A DNA stretch of 5,733 nucleotides from Porticoccaceae bacterium. Lineage in GTDB: Bacteria > Pseudomonadota > Gammaproteobacteria > Pseudomonadales > Porticoccaceae. Both the position numbers and the translations under genes were made by a program. This document shows positions 1 through 5,074 of this stretch, piece after piece; the first letter of the stretch is position 1; every line of letters begins with the position of its first letter. The notes under the pieces are model-generated. The model saw nothing but the letters and a program-made list of their open reading frames with translations. It did no database searches and was not told the origin of the DNA. The stretch is taken from NCBI GenBank assembly GCA_002692165.1, contig NZJL01000108.1, positions 3,620 through 9,352 on the forward strand, read 5' to 3'.

Positions 1-215
1 AGCACTAATTCCATCAAGTTTCGATTGGTTGGTGCACAAGTAGGCTGTACTATGAAAACATCATGTCCGCGCACGTTATCGTTGATCTCTATATTAATTT
101 CACCGTCAGAGAATAGAGATACTGCAGCGTTGCCTTTTGGTGTCCCAAGTTTCCGGGCTATTTCTTGAGCAAGTGCAGGATTAGCGTTTCCTGAAAAGAC
201 CATCAATCTTGACAC
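1..215 (-). CDS. prs: Ribose-phosphate pyrophosphokinase (PRPP synthetase), N-terminal part
   Basis: Makes PRPP from ribose 5-phosphate and ATP in the cytoplasm, feeding purine, pyrimidine, histidine, tryptophan and NAD synthesis. Only about 71 codons are present, because the gene runs off the left edge. The translation starts [21 protein letters not shown] and continues with [16 protein letters not shown] and [13 protein letters not shown]. These are the standard N-terminal segments of bacterial Prs, including the FSDGE and NVRG blocks that contribute to the regulatory and subunit-contact surfaces. The GTG at 215-213 is chosen as start because it gives the usual leader before MVFSGN and has AGGAAA six bases upstream; the ATG at 203-201 is a less likely alternative. 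It lies 35 bases downstream of tRNA-Gln on the same strand, so co-transcription followed by tRNA excision is likely (inference). The catalytic PRPP-binding loop lies outside the window. Confidence 0.95.
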   Translation of the reverse strand, partial: MSRLMVFSGNANPALAQEIARKLGTPKGNAAVSLFSDGEINIEINDNVRGHDVFIVQPTCAPTNRNLMELV

Positions 216-221
216 GGTAGG

Positions 222-227
222 TTTCCT
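222..227 (-). promoter_or_regulatory. Ribosome binding site of prs
   Basis: AGGAAA on the minus strand, six bases before the GTG at 215-213. It is the best-spaced Shine-Dalgarno sequence on the minus strand of this window, and it decides the GTG over the downstream ATG at 203. It lies between the tRNA-Gln 3' end and prs, so it would remain on the prs message after the tRNA is cut out. Confidence 0.6.
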
Positions 228-250
228 GTTTAACTTAACTTTTTTACTAG

Positions 251-326
251 TGGCTGGGGCGGTAGGAGTCGAACCTACGAATGACGGGATCAAAACCCGT
301 TGCCTTAACCACTTGGCTACGCCCCA
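251..326 (-). tRNA. tRNA-Gln, anticodon TTG, with encoded CCA
   Basis: A complete 76-base cloverleaf reads on the minus strand. The acceptor stem is TGGGGCG paired with CGCCCCA, followed by discriminator G and a genomically encoded CCA. The anticodon stem is ACGGG/CCCGT around the loop TTTTGAT, giving anticodon TTG (reads CAA, and CAG by wobble). The T arm is GTAGG-TTCGACT-CCTAC. The weak U1-A72 first pair and G73 are known identity features of tRNA-Gln for glutaminyl-tRNA synthetase. The first ten bases overlap the 3' end of ispE, and prs starts 35 bases downstream. No separate tRNA promoter was identified, so it is probably carried on the ispE-prs transcript, and its 5' end would be made by RNase P cutting inside ispE (inference). 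Confidence 0.97.
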
Positions 327-1201
327 ATACTTAGTTTTCCTAGTTGATCGTGCACGGGAGATTTATTAATCCCTTCCGCAACAAACGCCGACCATTTCGA
401 AGGAACTTTTTCAAGAATTTCCTCTGCTTGCCTCCTATCTTGAAAGCTGCAAAAGACGCTCGAGCCGCTCCCTGTCAAAAGTGGATCTCCATGACCCTTA
501 GCCCAACGCACAACTTCTTCGACTTCTACGAACATTTCTTCTACCAACGCTTGACAATCATTTTTTAGCGGGTTTTGACTGAAAGATTGATCTTTTGCAA
601 GCGCGCACATTTTGATTGGTGGCGAGTTTCTTGTCAATTGAGGATGAGAAAATATTTGAGCTGTCGAGATCGTTACAGGTGGTGTAACGATCAAATACCA
701 TCGCTTCGGAATATTAAATTGCATTAGCCTATTTCCTATCCCTTCACCAAGGGCACTTTGCCCATATATAAATACCGGTATGTCAGCACCCAGAGATCCC
801 CCGAGTATAGCGAGATTATCGGTATTTAGGTTGCAATCCCACAATACATTGAGAGTCAGAAGTGTGGTAGCTGCATCACTGCTTCCACCTCCAAGGCCTG
901 CTCCGATTGGCAGAAGCTTTTTAAGGTTAATGTGGCAACCATTCTTTATATTTGCAGCTTTTTGTAATAGCTCTGCCGATTTTACAATCAGATTGTCTTC
1001 GCTTCTGACTCCGACTAAGTCATGCGAGAGCACAATTTCATTTTTTTTTATAACTTCGAAAGAGATCTCGTCCCCAATATCAAGAAGTTGGAAGAGGGTT
1101 TGGATATTGTGATATCCATCATGTCGCTTCCCAAGTATGTTCAAAAATAAATTTAGTTTTCCGGGAGCAAAAACAGTAATTGTTTTGGTGAGTGATTTCA
1201 T
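317..1201 (-). CDS. ispE: 4-diphosphocytidyl-2-C-methyl-D-erythritol kinase
   Basis: ATP-dependent kinase of the MEP (non-mevalonate) isoprenoid pathway, phosphorylating CDP-methylerythritol in the cytosol. GHMP-kinase hallmarks are all visible. Numbered from this start, they are the N-terminal [10 protein letters not shown] with Lys15, [15 protein letters not shown], the glycine-rich ATP loop [15 protein letters not shown] at about 97-111, Asp140 in GADIPVF (equivalent to the catalytic Asp of E. coli IspE), and the C-terminal [10 protein letters not shown]. The length of 294 residues is close to the E. coli 283. The ATG at 1201 leaves two bases after the lolB stop and fits the family N-terminus. 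A GTG at 1225 would add eight residues and overlap lolB by 22 bases, and it has no better ribosome binding site. Neither start has a well-placed Shine-Dalgarno sequence, so coupling to lolB is likely. The stop TAG (319-317) falls inside tRNA-Gln. Confidence 0.95.
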   Translation of the reverse strand: MKSLTKTITVFAPGKLNLFLNILGKRHDGYHNIQTLFQLLDIGDEISFEVIKKNEIVLSHDLVGVRSEDNLIVKSAELLQKAANIKNGCHINLKKLLPIGAGLGGGSSDAATTLLTLNVLWDCNLNTDNLAILGGSLGADIPVFIYGQSALGEGIGNRLMQFNIPKRWYLIVTPPVTISTAQIFSHPQLTRNSPPIKMCALAKDQSFSQNPLKNDCQALVEEMFVEVEEVVRWAKGHGDPLLTGSGSSVFCSFQDRRQAEEILEKVPSKWSAFVAEGINKSPVHDQLGKLSIGA

Positions 1202-1203
1202 TA

Positions 1204-1797
1204 TTAATTGTTCGGATTTCTCCACTTAGATACGATTAATTTAAATGATAATTGATCACTTTGGCCCGTTATTTTTCCCGGAAGATAGCCGATGGGCGTC
1301 AGTGAATAGTCAGAAAAGGATAAATACCATCCATCCTGCGAAAAGCTTGTTGCGTGACTGTCTAGGACAATATCTGCAAATTCCACTGGGCCGCCAATGG
1401 GTGATGGGGATCCCGAAAGCCACCAGCGCCATCCATCTATTGGAATGGGAATGCCAATAGCGTCTGATAACAGCTTGTCTGGACTGCCGACAAAACTCTC
1501 ATTTTTGTGCTCCATGTGGGCAGATGTTTCGTTTCCTTCTATTCTCGCAAGTCCAAAACCTAGGGGTCCCGATATGAGTATCTGATATGATGATTCTTTT
1601 TGCGTCCAGTCTATACGTCCTGAAAAGCCGCTGTAAGGTGATTTGATACTAAGTTTGGCCGAGATTCGCCAATCCTTCAAATCGTTCATCCGATTGGAAT
1701 TTGGCTCCCATAACTCTGGAGAAGAATTTTTTTCAGGATTATAGGACGCGCAACCTGCCAAAAATGTCGCAATGAATAAAATCAGTCGCAACTTCAT
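1204..1797 (-). CDS. lolB: Outer-membrane lipoprotein insertion factor LolB
   Basis: LolB is itself an outer-membrane lipoprotein. It receives lipoproteins from the periplasmic carrier LolA and inserts them in the inner leaflet of the outer membrane. The 197-residue product has a signal peptide ending in lipobox FLAGC (lipidated Cys16) and Ala at +2, so no Asp inner-membrane retention signal. The mature part shows the LolB pattern: DWRISAKLSI, then SGPLGFGLARIEG, IGIPIPIDGWRWWLSG, SFSQDGWYLSFSDY, and a C-terminal basic strand with SKW. Leu79 (Leu64 of the mature protein) in SGPLG aligns with the protruding-loop leucine that E. coli LolB needs for membrane insertion (inference by alignment). 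The length is near the E. coli 207. The start overlaps the stop of the TPR gene as ATGA, with no Shine-Dalgarno sequence, which points to translational coupling. ispE follows two bases later. Confidence 0.92.
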   Translation of the reverse strand: MKLRLILFIATFLAGCASYNPEKNSSPELWEPNSNRMNDLKDWRISAKLSIKSPYSGFSGRIDWTQKESSYQILISGPLGFGLARIEGNETSAHMEHKNESFVGSPDKLLSDAIGIPIPIDGWRWWLSGSPSPIGGPVEFADIVLDSHATSFSQDGWYLSFSDYSLTPIGYLPGKITGQSDQLSFKLIVSKWRNPNN

Positions 1798-3551
1798 TTA
1801 ATATTTTCTGGGGCGATCACCGAAGCATTTAGCCGGTACATCGTCGTGATTATGTTTTCATGATTGGGGGATTTTTTCAGGCCTTGCGCCCAAGCCCGCC
1901 TTGCCAAAGCTTTATCTCCCATGTGCCAATATATTTCGCCTAAATGAGCCGCAATTTCTGGATCTGGCATCAATTTCATTGCCCTCTTGATATAGCGAAG
2001 TGCTTTTTCGATTTCACCTTTTTTGAATAAGACCCATCCCATGCTGTCGATAATTGCTGCACTATCAGGCTGAAGCAAATAAGCTTTGTAGATTAGATCA
2101 TAGGCCTCTTGCAAGCGTGTTGTGTGCAAAACCATTGAATAACCCAGAGCATTCAATGCTGAAGCGTTATCAGGGTCTTGAGAGATAATAGCTCTCAGAT
2201 CGTTTTCCATTTCATGAAAGTTTCCCTGTCGCTCTTCAATCATCGCTCTGGCATACAATAAATCTTCATTTTGAGGCTCTATTTTTAAGCCCTTTGTGAG
2301 GACATAAACTGCTTCTTTTTCTTGCTTCGCTCTTACTAAAAATTGCGCCTCTAATTCAAACAGAGGAATAACTTGGCTTGGAATAGTTTCACGCAAACGA
2401 GACAGATATAGTCTTGCTGAAGTAAAATCAAAACCTTTTAAAATCAATTCCATGCTACGTGATACAGCCATTAGAAAATGTCTACCGCTTGTTACTCGCG
2501 CATAGTAGTGAAGGGCAGCGCTGTCGTCGCCCTTGTTTTCAGTAATGACTCCTAAATGGAAAAGCGCATCTTGGGAGAAACGGTCAGAGCTAATTAAATC
2601 CCTTAACTTGGAGTAAGCAAGATCTGGTAAATCTTGATCTAAATAGAGAAGTGCCAATAAGTATTTAATCTCGTGATTCTCTGGGTTAGATAAGTTTAAA
2701 AGCTCAAATTGGTACAGCGCCTCTTTACGGTCATAATCGGTCAATAACCTCGCATATTGGACGCGTAATTTTTCATTGGATGGATTTTTTTCAAGCGCTT
2801 TACGCAGAAGCTTTGCGGCCTCGCCAACCTTTTTTTGAGAATCAAGCACTTCAGCTAGGAGGGCAATTCCACGCGGATCATTTTTTGATTTTTTGAGAAA
2901 AACTTTTATGGTTGACTCTGCTTCTCCAAAGCGGCCACTCTTTTGTAACAGCAATGCAATCGCCAGTTGGCTCAAATGCTCCTTGCCTGGAGCAATGGAG
3001 GTATTTTGATAGGAAGCGATTAACGAATCAATTTGTTCTTGAGAACCTCTATCAGCGATAGTTGTGACTGCAAGAAATACGTCCTCATTATTTTCATTTC
3101 GTGAGATCCAAACGGCATAGGGCAATGCACTTACAGGGTCTCTCAAGAGCGCATATGACTGTATAATTGCTTTGTGGGCACTAACGCTTTTCGGGTTGAT
3201 TTCTATCCATAATTTGGCCAAGGCAAGAGCTTTTTGGGGCTGTCTAAAATTATGCGCTATTCCGAATGCCATTTCTGTGATTGCCTCATCCCGCGTTTCA
3301 AATGCTTGGGTTGAGTAAATGCCTAGAGCAGTTTCATAGTGTTGGCGCATCAGCGCTACATCTGCTACCAGAAGTTCATACAATGTGCCTTCTTCGAAAG
3401 GCTTGGTCTTGTCTGGTGAGTTTCGAGTTAACTCGATCTTGTCATGCTCTAGCCTGGGTTTGTCGGGATTTTTGAGTAGATTGTTTGAACACCCGGTCAT
3501 CAGGAGGCAAAAACAAAGTGCAGTTGCGTATATTGAGTGAAATTTTGTCAT
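1794..3551 (-). CDS. TPR-repeat outer-membrane lipoprotein, LbcA-like
   Basis: A 585-residue secreted lipoprotein. The signal peptide has Lys3, a hydrophobic stretch at 8-19 and lipobox MTGC, lipidating Cys21; Ser at +2 predicts Lol-dependent sorting to the outer membrane. The mature protein is almost entirely helical tetratricopeptide repeats. The clearest are around 90-122, 194-258, 327-360, 429-462, 463-496, 498-531 and 532-564, the last ones including DSMGWVLFKKGEIEKAL. The position next to lolB and opposite hemA, the length and the lipobox match P. aeruginosa PA4667. As I recall, that protein is LbcA, the TPR lipoprotein that binds the periplasmic protease CtpA and helps it degrade peptidoglycan cross-link hydrolases. 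Orthology is inferred from architecture and synteny; a generic TPR scaffold remains possible. No ribosome binding site is evident before the ATG at 3551. It is the first gene of the leftward operon. Confidence 0.88.
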   Translation of the reverse strand: MTKFHSIYATALCFCLLMTGCSNNLLKNPDKPRLEHDKIELTRNSPDKTKPFEEGTLYELLVADVALMRQHYETALGIYSTQAFETRDEAITEMAFGIAHNFRQPQKALALAKLWIEINPKSVSAHKAIIQSYALLRDPVSALPYAVWISRNENNEDVFLAVTTIADRGSQEQIDSLIASYQNTSIAPGKEHLSQLAIALLLQKSGRFGEAESTIKVFLKKSKNDPRGIALLAEVLDSQKKVGEAAKLLRKALEKNPSNEKLRVQYARLLTDYDRKEALYQFELLNLSNPENHEIKYLLALLYLDQDLPDLAYSKLRDLISSDRFSQDALFHLGVITENKGDDSAALHYYARVTSGRHFLMAVSRSMELILKGFDFTSARLYLSRLRETIPSQVIPLFELEAQFLVRAKQEKEAVYVLTKGLKIEPQNEDLLYARAMIEERQGNFHEMENDLRAIISQDPDNASALNALGYSMVLHTTRLQEAYDLIYKAYLLQPDSAAIIDSMGWVLFKKGEIEKALRYIKRAMKLMPDPEIAAHLGEIYWHMGDKALARRAWAQGLKKSPNHENIITTMYRLNASVIAPENIK

Positions 3552-3593
3552 TTTGATATTTTCGCGGAAATTTAGGACTAAAACAACGATTGC

Positions 3594-3599
3594 TATATA
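3594..3599 (-). promoter_or_regulatory. Possible -10 box for the TPR lipoprotein-lolB-ispE operon
   Basis: TATATA on the minus strand, about 43 bases before the lipoprotein ATG. No hexamer resembling TTGACA sits at 16-18 bases upstream; the best upstream sequences are CAGTTC and TGAACA, both poor. It lies in the loop of an imperfect inverted repeat (3582-3589 with 3604-3611). The evidence is base composition and position only. Confidence 0.25.
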
Positions 3600-3670
3600 T
3601 GAGTCGTTTTTAAAGGAACTGTTCAGTGGTTCTCGTTAAAAAATTGGCGCGAGACTGAATTTGTCCGAGT

Positions 3671-3676
3671 TATAAT
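3671..3676 (+). promoter_or_regulatory. Candidate upstream -10 box for hemA (TATAAT)
   Basis: An exact sigma-70 -10 hexamer in the divergent intergenic region, placing a transcription start near 3683 and a leader of about 70 bases before the hemA GTG. There is no extended TG motif. The nearest TTG-type -35 (TTGGCG, 3644-3649) is 21 bases away, which is too far, so it may need an activator if it is a promoter at all. Confidence 0.35.
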
Positions 3677-3714
3677 AAGCGTGAACTTTATGCGAGTTGC
3701 GCGACACTAGACAT

Positions 3715-3720
3715 TATAAT
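3715..3720 (+). promoter_or_regulatory. Candidate proximal -10 box for hemA (TATAAT)
   Basis: A second exact TATAAT, 44 bases after the first, both embedded in TTATAATA. Transcription would start near 3727 and give a leader of about 26 bases, a usual length. No good -35 is found at 16-18 bases (GCGAGT-like sequence); TTGCGC at 3697-3702 is only 12 bases away. This is the preferred hemA promoter candidate on position alone. Confidence 0.4.
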
Positions 3721-3747
3721 ACGTTTTGCATAAATATATGAGCTCTT

Positions 3748-3753
3748 AAGGAG
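3748..3753 (+). promoter_or_regulatory. Shine-Dalgarno AAGGAG overlapping the hemA GTG
   Basis: A strong AAGGAG whose last base is the G of the proposed hemA GTG start (3753). That spacing is too short for normal initiation at this GTG. The only in-frame alternative at a good distance is an ATT at 3762-3764, eight bases downstream. An in-frame TAA at 3747-3749 rules out any earlier start. Confidence 0.5.
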
Positions 3754-5012
3754 TGCGTAAAATTTTAGTTTTTGGCCTTAATCACAAGTCGGCAGGCGTT
3801 AATTTTCGTGAGAAAGTTGCTTTTGCACCTGAAACAATGGTGGAGCACTTGAGGGCTGCCGCTAATGAATTGGCTTTAGTTGAGGTGGTTATATTATCCA
3901 CATGCAACCGAACAGAAATTTATTTGGCGGGTGAAGTAAGCGATGATGCTATTGTCGAGTGGCTTGCATCAGCAAAAAAAATTCAGCCCGCAGAGATTAA
4001 GGACCACTATTATTGCCATAGAGGACTCGAAGCGCTGAGGCAGTTAATCAAAGTAGCCAGTGGTATGGACTCCCTTATCTTGGGCGAACCACAGATTTTT
4101 GGTCAAATTAAATCCGCTTATGCTGTAGCGCTTGAAGCAGGGACGGTGTCTGCGCAATTAAACCAAGCATTTCAGCACGCATTTGCTACTGCTAAGAGAG
4201 TTCGGACGGAGACAGCGATAGGCCAAAACCCAGTTTCTGTAGCATATGCCTCAGTCATTTTGGCTGAGCAGATCTTTTCTCGTCTTGAATCGTTAAGTGT
4301 TTTATTAATTGGAGCAGGAGAAACTATAGAGTTAGTTGCAAAACATTTGAAACAAAAAAATGTTGGGCATATTTCTGTCGCGAATCGGACGTTAAGTCGA
4401 GCAAAAAAAGTCGTGGGGCACATTGCTTCTGAAGTGATTCTTCTGTCTGATATCCCTGATCGATTACATATGGCGGATATTGTCATTTCCTCTACAGCTA
4501 GTCAATTGCCCATTTTAGGGAAAGGTGCAGTCGAATCTGCGCTAAAAAAACGCCGTAATAAACCAATGTTTTTGGTGGATATTGCTGTACCTCGCGATAT
4601 AGAACCTGAGGTGGAATCCCTCTCGGACATTTATTTGTATACCGTAGATGACCTAAAAGGCGTTATAGAGGAAAATATTCGAGCCAGGGAATCGGCAGCT
4701 GATATTGCAAATGATATCGTTGATCAGGAACTGGATAGCTGGGTACGGCTAAAAAGGGAGTCATCAGTGGTTGAGACCATTCGGGCATTTCGAACCAGTG
4801 TCGAAAATATCCGCGACATCGAGGTGGAAAAAGCGTTTGGTGCAATTGAGCGCGGACACAATGCCAAAGACGTGATCGATACCTTAGCTCGTAACTTGAC
4901 AAATAAGCTGATGCATAAACCCACTGCGCGGTTGAAACTTGCTGGTGAAGAAGGTCGAGATGATACAATTCATGCTACTCATGACCTTTTTGACTTGAAA
5001 GAGACTAAATGA
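3753..5012 (+). CDS. hemA: Glutamyl-tRNA reductase
   Basis: Reduces glutamyl-tRNA(Glu) with NADPH to glutamate-1-semialdehyde, the first committed step of C5-pathway tetrapyrrole (heme, siroheme) synthesis. The 419 residues match the E. coli 418. Visible in order are GLNHKSAGVNFREKVAF, LSTCNRTEIYL with catalytic Cys51, ASGMDSLILGEPQIFGQIK, the NADPH-binding GAGETIELVAKHL at 187-199, ISSTASQLPILGKG, VDIAVPRDIEPEV, and the C-terminal dimerisation helices ending with LTNKLMHKPTARLK. The GTG at 3753 is chosen because it gives the family N-terminus to within one residue and an in-frame stop lies just upstream, although the Shine-Dalgarno spacing is poor. The N-terminus carries Arg2-Lys3, which E. 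coli HemA lacks. It is transcribed divergently from the lipoprotein operon. The stop TGA overlaps a mini-ORF leading into prfA, so co-expression with prfA is likely. Confidence 0.96.
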   Translation: MRKILVFGLNHKSAGVNFREKVAFAPETMVEHLRAAANELALVEVVILSTCNRTEIYLAGEVSDDAIVEWLASAKKIQPAEIKDHYYCHRGLEALRQLIKVASGMDSLILGEPQIFGQIKSAYAVALEAGTVSAQLNQAFQHAFATAKRVRTETAIGQNPVSVAYASVILAEQIFSRLESLSVLLIGAGETIELVAKHLKQKNVGHISVANRTLSRAKKVVGHIASEVILLSDIPDRLHMADIVISSTASQLPILGKGAVESALKKRRNKPMFLVDIAVPRDIEPEVESLSDIYLYTVDDLKGVIEENIRARESAADIANDIVDQELDSWVRLKRESSVVETIRAFRTSVENIRDIEVEKAFGAIERGHNAKDVIDTLARNLTNKLMHKPTARLKLAGEEGRDDTIHATHDLFDLKETK

Positions 5013-5074
5013 ACGGGTTGGTCAATCTAAACGACCGCATAACGGCACTTCACTCTTACTCGGTTGATTATTGA
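5009..5074 (+). CDS. 21-codon ORF bridging hemA and prfA
   Basis: Starts at an ATG overlapping the hemA stop (ATGA, 5009-5012) and ends at a TGA overlapping the prfA start (TGATG, 5072-5076). The peptide begins [12 protein letters not shown] and ends SYSVDY; it has no recognisable domain, signal peptide or membrane segment. An AGAG lies five bases before its ATG. prfA has no Shine-Dalgarno sequence of its own (CTCGGTTGATTATTG precedes it), so ribosomes ending on this frame could reinitiate on prfA. It may be a coupling device rather than a functional peptide, or it may be a chance frame, since the gap is only 61 bases. Both junctions were checked base by base. Confidence 0.35.
   Translation: MNGLVNLNDRITALHSYSVDY

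Noticed and set aside
1202..1225. GTG at 1225 as the ispE start
   Set aside because: It would add eight residues not expected in IspE, overlap lolB by 22 bases and has no Shine-Dalgarno sequence. The ATG at 1201 fits the family better.
344..1585. Several plus-strand open frames opposite ispE and lolB
   Set aside because: They are antisense shadows of conserved genes, with no plausible product or ribosome binding site.
3281..3475. 64-codon plus-strand open frame
   Set aside because: It is antisense to the N-terminal TPR region of the lipoprotein gene and has no supporting feature.
3616..3624. GAACTGTTC as a LexA-type operator
   Set aside because: The short palindrome GAAC-T-GTTC does not extend to the CTG-N10-CAG pattern of gammaproteobacterial LexA sites.
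3552..3752. Anr/FNR-type box or sigma-54 promoter for hemA
   Set aside because: No TTGAT-N4-ATCAA match was found. The TTGGCGC at 3644 lacks the matching TTGC element at the required distance.
4172..4968. Three open frames on the minus strand (4172-4486, 4663-4968, 4724-4924)
   Set aside because: All are antisense to conserved hemA coding sequence, overlap one another in part, and show no recognisable domain.
5013..5073. Transcription terminator between hemA and prfA
   Set aside because: No GC-rich stem followed by a T run is present, and the genes appear co-transcribed.
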